54,090 nt of DNA from Lachnospiraceae bacterium (GTDB lineage: Bacteria > Bacillota > Clostridia > Lachnospirales > Lachnospiraceae), in assembly GCA_003507655.1 (NCBI GenBank), contig DNUZ01000014.1, positions 1 through 54,090 of the forward strand. Reading direction: 5' to 3'. This document shows positions 17,254-26,321 of the stretch, piece by piece; within the stretch, counting starts at the first letter, position 1; every line of letters begins with the position of its first letter. The translations under genes were made by a program, and so were the position numbers. The notes under the pieces are model-generated. The model saw only the letters and a list, made by a program, of their open reading frames with translations. It did no database searches and had not been told where the DNA came from.

Positions 17254-18534
17254 TTATTTATTATTCAATATTTCTATTGCCTTTTGAATCTGATTATCAT
17301 ATGTCTTATCATAATCGGCATTTTTATCACCGGTATATTCATATTCTAATTCCACATCCGGTTCAATTCCTACTTCATGGATATAGTTCCCTTTTGGTGT
17401 GTAGTACTTTGCTGTGGTCAGTTTAATGGCACTGCCATCGGATAACTGGCGTACACTCTGTACGATTCCTTTTCCAAATGTTTTTGTGCCGATCAAAGTT
17501 CCATATTGATAATCTTTAATTGCACCCGCAAAAATCTCAGATGCACTTGCACTGTTCTCATTTACCAGCACTGCCATCGGATAGTCCATCTTGTGCTCTT
17601 CATCCGAGGTATAATTCTGCCGGTTTCCATACTTATCTTCCGTATAAACAGTCAGACCTTCCGGGAGGATATCATCTAAAATCTCTGTGACTGCCGTCAG
17701 GTATCCGCCCGGATTGTCACGCAAGTCTATAATTACTGATTCCATTCCCTGATCTTTCAAAGAGTTGACAGCCTGCATAAACTGTTCCTCGGTCGGCTCT
17801 GCAAATTCTGTGATTGCAATATATCCGATATGATTGTCTAACATTTCAGATGTAACGGTCGGAACCTCTACTTTATCTCTTTCAATATCAAGCTCAAGAT
17901 AGTCCGCTTCACCTTCTCTGGCGATCTGCATATGTACCGTTGTACCTTTGTCGCCACGGATATGCGTTACCAGTTCGGACAGTTCCATTTCTGCTGCATT
18001 GATGTCCTCTACTTTCACGATCATATCCCCATCTTTTAACCCCGCTTTTTCTGCCGGTGTGTTTTCATATACATGAAGGATGCTGACCTGCATTGTTTTT
18101 ACATCCTGACTTAAAACAGCTCCGATTCCAAAGTAAGTACCACTGGTCGATGCCATCATGGATTCATATTCTTCTTTGGTATAGTAAACGGAATAAGAAT
18201 CTCCTAAACCTTCAAACAATCCCTTATACAGTCCGTCTGCCAGATCCGCCTTGTCGGTGTCTTTATAATAATACAGATCAATCTGTCCTAACAGCTCTTT
18301 GATCTTCGATTCCGACTCTGCATCTAAGACATCCTGTGAATCCGCTGCTTTTTTATTAATAAAACTTACCATATAATGATTTCTTACTGCTACCGTAATA
18401 ATGAGCATCAGGACCAATACAATGACAACACCCACGGCTATTCCTGCCCGGATTCCCCGTTTAAAACTTCTTTTTTGTTCGTCTGCCTCAGGAAGTTCTT
18501 TCACTTCTTCGATCTGTTCCTTTTCTTCTATCAT
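17254..18534 (-). CDS. S41 family C-terminal processing peptidase
   Basis: A 426-residue membrane-anchored serine protease of CtpA/CtpB type. It has a cytoplasmic acidic N terminus, one membrane segment (about 30-50), a PDZ domain (about 130-215) and the S41 catalytic domain. The Ser-Lys dyad is S330 (NENSASASE) and K355 (TFGKG). It acts outside the membrane. It lies after ftsEX and the M23 hydrolase gene and before prfB, so processing of a cell-wall hydrolase or its partners is plausible but not shown. Confidence 0.93.
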   Translation of the reverse strand: MIEEKEQIEEVKELPEADEQKRSFKRGIRAGIAVGVVIVLVLMLIITVAVRNHYMVSFINKKAADSQDVLDAESESKIKELLGQIDLYYYKDTDKADLADGLYKGLFEGLGDSYSVYYTKEEYESMMASTSGTYFGIGAVLSQDVKTMQVSILHVYENTPAEKAGLKDGDMIVKVEDINAAEMELSELVTHIRGDKGTTVHMQIAREGEADYLELDIERDKVEVPTVTSEMLDNHIGYIAITEFAEPTEEQFMQAVNSLKDQGMESVIIDLRDNPGGYLTAVTEILDDILPEGLTVYTEDKYGNRQNYTSDEEHKMDYPMAVLVNENSASASEIFAGAIKDYQYGTLIGTKTFGKGIVQSVRQLSDGSAIKLTTAKYYTPKGNYIHEVGIEPDVELEYEYTGDKNADYDKTYDNQIQKAIEILNNK

Positions 18535-18623
18535 ACCTGTTCCTTTCCGTGTTCCGCTATTTTTTCACAGCTTCTCTTTTTTACAAAAGTATATGTCTGC
18601 TTTTTAACGGTCAGTACTTACGC

Positions 18624-19889
18624 CTAACTTACATATCCCCATGGACTTACATAGACACCGTTCAGTGTTACGCCAAAATGCAGATGATTTCCGGTTGAGA
18701 TACCGGTGCTTCCTACTTTTGCAATAACCTGTCCTTTCGACACGGTCTGCCCTGCCGACACTGTTAAAGAAGATGCATGCATATACACGGTACACAATCC
18801 GCCGCCATGATCAATGATCACATAATTGCCGCCACTGCTGCTATAAGTGGCTACCAACACCGTTCCTCCGTCTGCGGCTACAATATCCGCTCCATAAGCT
18901 GCTCCGATATCAATACCTTTGTGGTTCGAGGACGCTCCATTTGTCGGGGAGGTACGCGGTCCGTAATCACTGGTCACCCTTTTGCTGCTTGGGCATGGCC
19001 ACATCATACTTCCGGTGGACTGTCCGTTCCCGGATGGTGTGGTGTTCTGGGCAGTATTCTGATTTTCTCCGGCTGCATCTGTCGCACCCTGATTTTCTTC
19101 TGCCGCCTGTGCCTGTTGTTGCGCCGCCTGCTGTTCTGCTGCCCTCTTCTGGGCTGCCTGAATCTGTGCGATCACTTCATTTTGTGCCTGAATCTCTGCC
19201 TCATATGCTTTTGCAACAGTCTGTGCATCTGTCAGATCATCCGCAACATCATTCAGTTCCCCTTTTTTTGCCGACTCTAAGGCTGCAACTGCCTGTTTTT
19301 CCTCCTGCACCTTTGCCTGCAGGGATTGCAGTGAAGCATAATCGGTCTCCAGTGTCTTTTGCGTATCCGCTATGGTCACCTGCATGTTCTGATATTCCTT
19401 TAACATTTTACGGTCATATTGTGAAATCTGTGTGATATACTCCACCGCATTTAAAAAATCCGTAAAACTATCCGCAGAAAGAAGCATTTCCACATAAGAG
19501 GTCTGTCCGTTCTCATACATGAACTGAATTCGTTTCTTCATATTCCGATACTGCTTCTTTTCCTGTTCCTTCGCTTTATTTAACGCACTCTCCGTATCGG
19601 CAATCTCCTGACGTTTTTTCGAAAGCCGGCTCTCGAATTCTTTGACCTTACCGGAAATCTCATTTAACTGCTTATCTAATTTCTCAACCTCGCTCTGAAT
19701 GTCCTCTTTCGAGCCTTTGAGCGAATCGATCAATTCCTTTGCCTTTTGCAGATCGTTTTCTAACGTCTTCTTCTCCTGCTGCGCTTCGCTTAAATTACTT
19801 TCTTCTGTTGCCTGAACATTGCAAACAGGCTGCATACAGAAAATAAGTGTCAGCATGATGGCTGTAATGATTTTAAGTCTGTTTTTCAT
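18624..19889 (-). CDS. M23 murein hydrolase or activator, EnvC/PcsB-like
   Basis: A 421-residue secreted protein. It has a signal peptide (residues 1-28), a long coiled coil (about 30-250) and an A/Q/N-rich linker. The C-terminal M23 domain carries intact zinc motifs (NHKGIDIG and HLHFG). The coiled coil plus M23 layout and its place right after ftsX match proteins whose hydrolase activity is gated by FtsEX. Intact M23 ligands suggest it may be an active endopeptidase and not only an activator. Confidence 0.92.
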   Translation of the reverse strand: MKNRLKIITAIMLTLIFCMQPVCNVQATEESNLSEAQQEKKTLENDLQKAKELIDSLKGSKEDIQSEVEKLDKQLNEISGKVKEFESRLSKKRQEIADTESALNKAKEQEKKQYRNMKKRIQFMYENGQTSYVEMLLSADSFTDFLNAVEYITQISQYDRKMLKEYQNMQVTIADTQKTLETDYASLQSLQAKVQEEKQAVAALESAKKGELNDVADDLTDAQTVAKAYEAEIQAQNEVIAQIQAAQKRAAEQQAAQQQAQAAEENQGATDAAGENQNTAQNTTPSGNGQSTGSMMWPCPSSKRVTSDYGPRTSPTNGASSNHKGIDIGAAYGADIVAADGGTVLVATYSSSGGNYVIIDHGGGLCTVYMHASSLTVSAGQTVSKGQVIAKVGSTGISTGNHLHFGVTLNGVYVSPWGYVS

Positions 19890-19949
19890 GGTATTTTCCC
19901 TATATTATCAAAACATCCCAATAGAGCATCACACCCTATTGGGACAAAT

Positions 19950-20858
19950 TTACACGTTCAAATGTCTCTTTGTTGTTACGCGGCTTCCAAGAAATCCGAT
20001 GCCGACACCTAACAGCAACGCTACCGGAACCAATACACGGAATACCTGTCCTACCGGAAGGAAATTCAGCATACTGCTTAAAAATACAAACTTCTCCGAA
20101 ACATAAGTAATAACACTGCTGTATACGAAGTACAGTAAGATCAGCGGTAACACGGAACCGATCAGTCCGATCATTACACCCTCTACGATAAATGGTGCCC
20201 GGACAAAATAGTCCGTCGCTCCGATCAGCTTCATGATCGCAATCTCTTCCCGCCTTACGGAGATACCCGTTCGTATAGTGTTACTGATCAGGAACACTGC
20301 AACAGCAATGAGGATCAGAATAATGCCTGCTGAAATATATCCGATCAGAGAATTCAGATCTGACAGAGTATTTGCTGCCACCTCTGACTGATGTACCTCA
20401 CGCACGCCGTCTAAGCCCTTCAAATAAGTAACCAGTGCCTTTTGCATAGACACATCATTGAGATAAATCTCATAATGCGAGGAATTTGCAAGCGGGTTAT
20501 CTTCTTCAAAACCTTCGGCTGCTTCTTTGTTGCCTTTAAAGTATTCCTTCTGGAAATCCTTCCATGCCTCATCCGCAGATACAAAATCATACTTTGCTAC
20601 CTCCGGACGTTTTTTGATCTCTTTTCCAATCTCATCTATTTTGTCCTGTTCTATGCCTTTTTCAAAAAACACGGTAACAGCGACTCCCTCTTCTGCCGTC
20701 TTGACCATGGTCTTAAAATTGGTCACAACAGAAAAGAAGATACCAAACAGAAAAATACATGCTGCCATTGTCGCAATGGAAGCTAAGGAGAACATCTTAT
20801 TTCTCCCGATATTTTTCATTCCCTGTTTTACGGAATAAAGAAATGTACTAAATCTCAT
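19950..20858 (-). CDS. ftsX: cell division ABC transporter permease FtsX
   Basis: 302 residues with four membrane segments: one near the N terminus, then a large extracellular loop (about 45-175), then three clustered segments. This is the FtsX topology. It transmits FtsE ATPase cycles to a cell-wall hydrolase outside. I start it at ATG 20858, which has AGGTGG 5 bases upstream; a GTG three codons earlier is also open. It overlaps the ftsE stop by 11 bases. Confidence 0.95.
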   Translation of the reverse strand: MRFSTFLYSVKQGMKNIGRNKMFSLASIATMAACIFLFGIFFSVVTNFKTMVKTAEEGVAVTVFFEKGIEQDKIDEIGKEIKKRPEVAKYDFVSADEAWKDFQKEYFKGNKEAAEGFEEDNPLANSSHYEIYLNDVSMQKALVTYLKGLDGVREVHQSEVAANTLSDLNSLIGYISAGIILILIAVAVFLISNTIRTGISVRREEIAIMKLIGATDYFVRAPFIVEGVMIGLIGSVLPLILLYFVYSSVITYVSEKFVFLSSMLNFLPVGQVFRVLVPVALLLGVGIGFLGSRVTTKRHLNV

Positions 20859-21531
20859 TTGTGCCACCTAAATCTTCATCGCTGATTACGACGCCTTTCC
20901 GCATGGTAATTACACGCTTTTTCATCGCCTTTACAATATCCAGATTGTGTGTGACCACAACGACGGTTGTTCCTCTTTCGTTAATCTCTTCTAAGAGTTT
21001 CATGATCTCCCATGCATTGTTCTCATCCAGATTTCCGGTCGGCTCATCTGCTAACAGGATCTTTGGCTCATTGACCAACGCTCTCGCGATCGCTACCCTT
21101 TGCTGCTCTCCACCGGAAAGCTGCCTTGGCAGGGATTTATATTTTGCTGCAAGTCCCACCATGGAAAGCATCTGTGGTACTCTGCTGCGGATCGTTTTGG
21201 TACTTGTGCCAATGACACGCTGTGCAAAAGCAACATTTTCATATACGTTCCGGTCTCTCAGCAAACGGAAATCCTGAAATACAACACCGATGTTCCGGCG
21301 GAGTTTCGGAATCTGTTTTCTCTTTAACCGGTTAATTTCCTGACCATTAATGAAAATTTTTCCCGAGGTCGGCTCAAGTTCTTTTAACAGCAGACGGATA
21401 AAGGTGGATTTACCGGAACCACTCTCTCCGACTACGAACACAAACTCGCCCTCTTTTATATGCAGACTGACATCATTCAATGCCGGTATTCCTGCAGAAT
21501 ATGCCTTACTGACATGTTCGAGCTTAATCAT
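20848..21531 (-). CDS. ftsE: cell division ATP-binding protein FtsE
   Basis: A 227-residue ABC ATPase. Walker A is at residues 35-43 (GESGSGKST), the signature LSGGEQQR at 138-145, and Walker B ILLADE at about 158-163. It pairs with FtsX at the division site. First of the ftsE-ftsX-M23-S41 group; a PucR-like regulator ends 17 bases upstream. Confidence 0.97.
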   Translation of the reverse strand: MIKLEHVSKAYSAGIPALNDVSLHIKEGEFVFVVGESGSGKSTFIRLLLKELEPTSGKIFINGQEINRLKRKQIPKLRRNIGVVFQDFRLLRDRNVYENVAFAQRVIGTSTKTIRSRVPQMLSMVGLAAKYKSLPRQLSGGEQQRVAIARALVNEPKILLADEPTGNLDENNAWEIMKLLEEINERGTTVVVVTHNLDIVKAMKKRVITMRKGVVISDEDLGGTNEI

Positions 21532-21548
21532 GTGTGCCTCCTAAACTT

Positions 21549-22637
21549 CTAGTAATCTAAAGACTCCATATACTTCATATATTTTACTACCATCAGGGCA
21601 ATCTTAAATGTGATCGCATCTTCAAAGACGCGCAAGTCCAATCTGGTACTCTTTTGTAATTTATCCAACCGGTAAACTAAGGTATTACGATGGATATAGA
21701 GCTGTCTAGAGGTCTCAGACACATTCAGGCTGTTCTCAAAGAACTTGTTGATCGTCGTCAATGTCTCCTCGTCAAAATCATCCGGGGATTTTCCATCGAA
21801 GATCTCTTTGATAAACATTTTACACAGTGGAATTGGAAGCTGATAGATCAATCTTCCGATTCCAAGTGCCGAATATGCAATGACTTCTTTTTCTTCAAAG
21901 AAAATCTTACCTACATCCAATGCCATTCTCGCTTCTTTATAAGAACGTGATACCTCTTTGATCTCATTGACGATCGTACCATATGCAATATGGATGCTGT
22001 GATTTGCATCTGTCGGGAAAAGACTTAAGATCACATCTGCCGTCTTTTTCAGATCATCATAGCTCTCATTGTCAGCCAGTTCTTTGACCAGTATGATGTT
22101 CTTCTCATCTACCTCGGTTACAAAATCCTTGGATTTTCCACCAAAAAGGCTTCTGACCTTCTCTAACTCATTGCCATCCTTCTCGCGGTTGGTCTCTATT
22201 ATAAATACCACACGTCGTACCTCAGTATCAATATGTAGTTTCTTGGCACGGTTGTATATATCTACCAGAAGCAGATTGTCTAAAAGCAGATTCTTGATAA
22301 AATTATCCTTATCAAAACGCTCTTTATATGCTACTAAAAGATTCTGCACCTGAAAACTTGCAATCTTTCCGATCATAAATACATCATCGCTGTCACCATT
22401 TGCCAACAAGATGTACTCTAACTGATGCTCATCGAACACTTTAAAGAACTGACATCCCTGTACTACCTGGCTGTCTGCCGGAGATTCCACGAAAGCCGCT
22501 GCCGGACCAATGTATTTGTCCGCATCCGGAAACGTAGTTGCCAGAACTTTTCCCTCCGTATCGATAATGCATAAATCCACACGCGTGATTCCTTTTAATC
22601 CATCTATTGTGCTCTGTAATATTTGATTTGAAATCAT
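21549..22637 (-). CDS. PucR/CdaR-type transcriptional regulator
   Basis: 362 residues. An N-terminal CdaR-like sensing domain (start MISNQILQSTIDGLKG, about 1-130), a middle GGDEF-like segment and a C-terminal PucR-type helix-turn-helix (about 290-355, SETSRQLYIHRNTLVYRLDKL) are present. The family binds small acids or metabolites in other bacteria; the ligand here is unknown. I chose ATG 22637 (GAAGGGG upstream) over a GTG ten codons earlier, because the family starts at this MISN point. It lies directly before ftsE, in the same direction. Confidence 0.88.
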   Translation of the reverse strand: MISNQILQSTIDGLKGITRVDLCIIDTEGKVLATTFPDADKYIGPAAAFVESPADSQVVQGCQFFKVFDEHQLEYILLANGDSDDVFMIGKIASFQVQNLLVAYKERFDKDNFIKNLLLDNLLLVDIYNRAKKLHIDTEVRRVVFIIETNREKDGNELEKVRSLFGGKSKDFVTEVDEKNIILVKELADNESYDDLKKTADVILSLFPTDANHSIHIAYGTIVNEIKEVSRSYKEARMALDVGKIFFEEKEVIAYSALGIGRLIYQLPIPLCKMFIKEIFDGKSPDDFDEETLTTINKFFENSLNVSETSRQLYIHRNTLVYRLDKLQKSTRLDLRVFEDAITFKIALMVVKYMKYMESLDY

Positions 22638-22689
22638 ATGCCTACGCCCCTTCTCTCCTTTTGCCACTATGCAAATTTCACAATAATTC

Positions 22690-22707
22690 TTTGTGATTTT
22701 TCACAAA
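22690..22707. promoter_or_regulatory. short perfect inverted repeat upstream of the PucR/CdaR-like gene
   Basis: TTTGTGA-TTTT-TCACAAA lies 53 bases before the regulator's ATG. It could be an operator, perhaps autoregulatory; no family match is claimed. Confidence 0.35.
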
Positions 22708-22778
22708 AACGGCTTTCTCTTTTTATATTTTAATGCAAAACGTCAAAAAAATAAAGAGTAAATCTCGTTTTTCTTATG

Positions 22779-23651
22779 CTAATTTTCCAAAAAACCCTCT
22801 CCAAAGACCTCGCGCGCATCCGTCACAATCACAAATGCCTTCGGATCGATCTTCGCCACGATGTCCTTAAGCTCCACGATCTCTTTTTTAGAAACCACAC
22901 AATAAAGCACGGTCTTCTTATCGCCTGAATACATTCCCGTCGCATCCAGACCGGTCAGTCCACGGTCTAACTGTGTCATGATCGCATCTGCAATTTCTTT
23001 ATAGTAGTCTGTAATAATGAACGCAGCCTTGGAATATTTCATACCTTCCATCAGTGCGTCGGAAACCTTCGAGGTGATAAAAATTGCCACGATCGCATAA
23101 AGTGCCGGTTTAAGACCGAATACATAAAGTCCTGCCAAAACGACCATTCCGTCAATGACCTGCAAGATCTGTACCACGGAATAGTGACGCACATATTTCT
23201 GGATCAGTGCTGACACCATATCGGTTCCACCGGTCGTTGCCTTTGCCAGCAACACAAATCCGATCCCGATTCCTGTGATCACGCCGCCAAATACGGCAGA
23301 AAGCATATAATCTCCCTGCGTTAAGTCAACCTGTGGGATCACATAAAGCCAGAAAGACAGAAGAACCGTTCCGATCACGGTTCTGCCCAAGAACTTTCTT
23401 CCTTTTATAATTAGTGCTGCGATAAACACCGGAACATTCAATGCAAGGTTTGTCAGCCACAGCGGGACACCGCCCTCTACGATTCCGGCGGTCATTTTTC
23501 TTATGATAATCGCTATACCGGAAAAACCTCCCGTAACCAGTCCGATCGGTTCAAAAATACACTGAATGGCAAGCGCCATGATCCCGGTTCCCATAAAGAT
23601 GAATAAATAATCCACATACCATGGACGGCTGTTCATAATCCTCATCTTCAC
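22779..23651 (-). CDS. YitT family membrane protein
   Basis: 290 residues. The N-terminal half has about five to six membrane segments (YitT_membrane, with GGFSGIAI and KATTGGTD motifs). A C-terminal cytoplasmic DUF2179 domain follows (about 200-285, GLTGLDATGMYSGDKKTVLYCVVSKKE). The function is not established. The GTG start overlaps the stop of the preceding gene (GTGA), so the pair is coupled; an ATG two codons later is an alternative start. Confidence 0.92.
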   Translation of the reverse strand: MKMRIMNSRPWYVDYLFIFMGTGIMALAIQCIFEPIGLVTGGFSGIAIIIRKMTAGIVEGGVPLWLTNLALNVPVFIAALIIKGRKFLGRTVIGTVLLSFWLYVIPQVDLTQGDYMLSAVFGGVITGIGIGFVLLAKATTGGTDMVSALIQKYVRHYSVVQILQVIDGMVVLAGLYVFGLKPALYAIVAIFITSKVSDALMEGMKYSKAAFIITDYYKEIADAIMTQLDRGLTGLDATGMYSGDKKTVLYCVVSKKEIVELKDIVAKIDPKAFVIVTDAREVFGEGFLEN

Positions 23652-24331
23652 TTCCGCTCCTCATCTTCATTTTCATATTGTTCTATTCTTTTGAGCAATA
23701 CATGTTTATGAAAAATTTTCCGAAAAATTTTTTTCAAAAACGTGTCAGAATACAATCCGGTCACTTCTCCGATCCCGTACCAGACCTTTGCCGACATTTT
23801 GCTCTTATAGTTCATTAAAAATTCTTCCTGCTGCGGAGACGGGATCACTGAGATCACAACATCTGCGGCCTCACCGTTTACTTCATTAATAATACTCTCG
23901 TAATCTCCAGGACAGTCTTCTAACGCAAACACACCGGAAACCGTAACCCTTGGATAATGTTCCTTTAAGAATCCGACCAGCGCTTTGATCTGCTCTGATT
24001 TTTCTCCTAAAATATAGACAATCTTATGATTGCGCGCGATCCGCTTCATAAACTCATGAAAAAATTCATGTTCTACCGTCTCTTTCAGCCGCTGTGGAGT
24101 CTCCACTTCCGCAGCCGTAAGGATCTCTTTCTCACCGATAATGGTCATATCCATTTCCTGCAATGCCTGTCCGAGTACTTCATTGTTCTCAGACTCCATC
24201 AGCATCTTCATGGATATATCTTCAATTGCATTTAAGGATGTTCCATTTAAATAACTCTCCGCTAACAGGATGGATTCCCGCACGGAGTAGTTGTCAAGCT
24301 TCATCCCCAATATCTGTATCTTCTTCTTCAT
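23648..24331 (-). CDS. WecB/TagA/CpsF (GT26)-like protein, divergent
   Basis: 227 residues with the overall GT26 pattern. KIQILGMKLDNYSV at the start, an IVYILGEKSEQ segment near 120 and a DVVISVIPSPQQEEF segment near 165 correspond to family blocks. The GT26 blocks that normally read T-P-N-x-E and ADL..PDGxG are replaced here by NAIEDIS and MDMTIIGEKE. The aspartate that I associate with catalysis is therefore not where expected. It could be a non-catalytic homologue. ATG 24331 is preceded by AGGTG; a GTG is one codon upstream. Confidence 0.7.
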   Translation of the reverse strand: MKKKIQILGMKLDNYSVRESILLAESYLNGTSLNAIEDISMKMLMESENNEVLGQALQEMDMTIIGEKEILTAAEVETPQRLKETVEHEFFHEFMKRIARNHKIVYILGEKSEQIKALVGFLKEHYPRVTVSGVFALEDCPGDYESIINEVNGEAADVVISVIPSPQQEEFLMNYKSKMSAKVWYGIGEVTGLYSDTFLKKIFRKIFHKHVLLKRIEQYENEDEERK

Positions 24332-24361
24332 CACTACACCTATTATTTTTTGTTTTTCAAG

Positions 24362-24402
24362 ATAATATACATGAGTATAACAAAATCAAGGTCAGATTTC
24401 AA
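24362..24402 (-). promoter_or_regulatory. promoter region of the GT26-like/yitT pair
   Basis: Two overlapping candidates on the minus strand, each with a 16-base spacer: TTGAAA (24402-24397) with TTATAC (24380-24375), and TTGATT (24389-24384) with TATTAT (24367-24362). Confidence 0.45.
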
Positions 24403-24519
24403 CCTTGCCTGTCCAAAGACGAAATTCGTCTGTATATTTTCGAAACATTTTTGACATTTTCTGATAACTTTCGTAATATTTTTACTTTAAAAAAGTCAAG
24501 ACTTTTTCTCCTTTTTTTG

Positions 24520-24680
24520 ACAAACTTATCAACTTTATTATTTGTGTACAAAACCTCTGTTCTCTTTTTTTGCTATGTAAACCTATAATTTTTGCTTTTT
24601 TTCTGTGGATAACGTTTATAACTTCGTGTATAACTCCTTTTTTTCGATATTTCCACCTTTTTCGATGTTGATAACTTTTT
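24520..24680. other. AT-rich gap with clustered DnaA-like boxes
   Basis: Part of a 730-base gap without a credible gene (24335-25064). TGTGGATAA at 24604-24612 is a perfect DnaA box read on the minus strand. One-mismatch forms are CGTGTATAA (24625-24633), TGTTGATAA (24666-24674) and TGTGTACAA (24553-24561), and a weaker CTTATCAAC is at 24535-24543. No dnaA, dnaN or rpmH is near. Confidence 0.4.
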
Positions 24681-24824
24681 CTCCTCTGGTTGCAAAAAAC
24701 GACACCAGTTCTACGGAAATTTGTAGAATTTGTGCAACTTGTATAATCGTTAGTCTGTCATATAAACATTTCCATAACACCCTTACCTATCATTGCGCAT
24801 CTGCCCCCTTACGAAGCATTTCCA

Positions 24825-24880
24825 CTCTACAGGAAGCACAACTTCCATGCTTAAACGCAACACAGCATTTCTTATAGAAA
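24825..24880. repeat. short intergenic palindrome, family S copy 1
   Basis: A segment reading CTCTACAGGAAGCACAACTT, then a variable middle, then ATTTCTTATAGAAA. It shares spacing and blocks (CTAYAGGAA, CTTTAATGTAA-like middle, TTTCYTATAGA) with the elements near 31.1 and 31.3 kb. Confidence 0.5.
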
Positions 24881-24884
24881 TTAA

Positions 24885-24996
24885 TGTGTCAAAAATCTGC
24901 TCATAGCTTAGCAGCTAGTACCTTGCACAAAGCTGAGACTGCTTTTGTGACTTTGGGAGAAAACAGACTCGGCTTTGTGCAACCTTTTGACACCCT
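24885..24996. repeat. palindromic repeat family R, copy A
   Basis: Begins ATGTGTCAAAA and ends CCTTTTGACACCCT. The inner arms TTGCACAAAGC and GCTTTGTGCAA flank a conserved core (CTTTTGTGACTTTGGGAGAAAA). It is about 112 bp and is the shortest and most diverged of the three copies. Confidence 0.75.
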
Positions 24997-25008
24997 GATC
25001 TTATAAAG

Positions 25009-25043
25009 CAAAAAAGCTGCCATTCCTTAGAATGACAGCTTTG
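25009..25043 (-). terminator. terminator of the NlpC/P60 gene
   Basis: Minus strand: AAAGCTGTCATT / AATGGCAGCTTT stem with a short loop and a TTTTTTGC tail, about 22 bases after the stop codon. Confidence 0.9.
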
Positions 25044-25064
25044 TCAATATTCAAATATTCACTC

Positions 25065-26285
25065 TTAGAAAATTCTTCTTACTGTAATAATGCTGCGGTA
25101 TGCTGCCGGAGATGTATACTTGATACCTGATTCCGGTGTACTTGCATGTACGATGGTATTGTTTCCAACATAAATTGCAACGTGTCCACTGTAACATACG
25201 ATGTCACCCGGCTGCATGTCTGCCTGGCTTACTTCATATCCTACGCCTCTCATTGCACTGGAGGAATGAGGAAGTGATACACCAAATGCTGCATATACGC
25301 TCATTACGAATCCGGAACAGTCTGCTCCGTTTGTCAGGCTGGTTCCACCATATACATATGGGTTTCCAACAAACTGACCTGCATAGCTTGCAACTGCTGC
25401 TCCATTACCGCCTGAAGGCGGTGCGTAGCTTCTTGCCGGAGCACTGCTTGCTGCCGGTGCGCTGCTCTGCTGCTGTGATGCTTTTCTGGCTGCTGCTGCC
25501 GCTGCTTCCTCTGCTGCTTTTCTTTCAGCCTCTTCTTTTGCAAGTCTTGCTTCTTCTTCTGCTTTAGACTCTGCTTTTACAAACTCTGTAGAAAGGCTTA
25601 CATAATCTGTAGATACAAATCCTTCGCCCTCTTCTACGCTGACTTTTACCCAGCCGTCTCTCTCTTCTGTAACGGTCAGATCATCTCCGCCCGGTACTAA
25701 TCCTAAAACAGGTGCGTCTGTAGATGCATCTGTACGCACTTTTAAAGTCTCTGTGTTAACCTTTGCCATTCTTCTTCCAACGGCTCTTGCTAACTCTTCG
25801 TTACCAACTACTACGAATTCTTTCTTTACATAACCGGTAACACTTCCGGATGTAATCTTATACCATCCGTTCTCTTCGCCTTCCACTGTAGCTGCGGATT
25901 TGTCATAGAGCTTTCCTAAGACTTCTCCATCCTCGCCCGGTGTGCTGCGGACATTTACATAGTTGTCCACCTGTGCGATCGCGATATCTGCATACTCTGA
26001 TTTTACAACCGGAGTCTCATTTTCTGCCTTCTCACTCTTGTCCTCGGAAGAATTGTCTGTATTTTCTTTATTCTCATCAGCTTTCTGGCTGTCAGAAACA
26101 GCTTTTGCAAATGTAAGAGTTCCACCTGCTACGGTAGATTCTTTTGTTACACTGCTGATCGTTGTACTCAGTTCGTCGGATAATCCTGCTGCCGGAGCTG
26201 CGTTAACTGCCATACTGCCGGAACCTGCAAGCATTATTGTTGCCGCTAAACAGCATGTTCGTATTCTTAATCTGTTACGATTCAT
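25065..26285 (-). CDS. secreted SH3b plus NlpC/P60 peptidoglycan hydrolase
   Basis: 406 residues. Signal peptide (1-30, cleavage near VNAA), an acidic linker, two bacterial SH3 domains (about 100-160 and 178-232), an A/E/Q-rich helical linker, and a C-terminal NlpC/P60 domain. The catalytic Cys is C323 (ADCSGF), the His H368 (GHVAIY), and the third polar residue probably H380. It cuts cell-wall peptides outside the membrane. I chose ATG 26285: the TTG four codons earlier lies inside the TTGGAGGC ribosome site. A consensus promoter and a WalR-like box precede it. Confidence 0.93.
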   Translation of the reverse strand: MNRNRLRIRTCCLAATIMLAGSGSMAVNAAPAAGLSDELSTTISSVTKESTVAGGTLTFAKAVSDSQKADENKENTDNSSEDKSEKAENETPVVKSEYADIAIAQVDNYVNVRSTPGEDGEVLGKLYDKSAATVEGEENGWYKITSGSVTGYVKKEFVVVGNEELARAVGRRMAKVNTETLKVRTDASTDAPVLGLVPGGDDLTVTEERDGWVKVSVEEGEGFVSTDYVSLSTEFVKAESKAEEEARLAKEEAERKAAEEAAAAAARKASQQQSSAPAASSAPARSYAPPSGGNGAAVASYAGQFVGNPYVYGGTSLTNGADCSGFVMSVYAAFGVSLPHSSSAMRGVGYEVSQADMQPGDIVCYSGHVAIYVGNNTIVHASTPESGIKYTSPAAYRSIITVRRIF

Positions 26286-26321
26286 GTGTGCCTCCAATTT
26301 ATTGATAAGTCTTTACCTTTT

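Noticed and set aside
24520..24680. Chromosome origin
   Set aside because: DnaA-like boxes are present, but dnaA, dnaN, rpmH and the usual origin gene order are absent.
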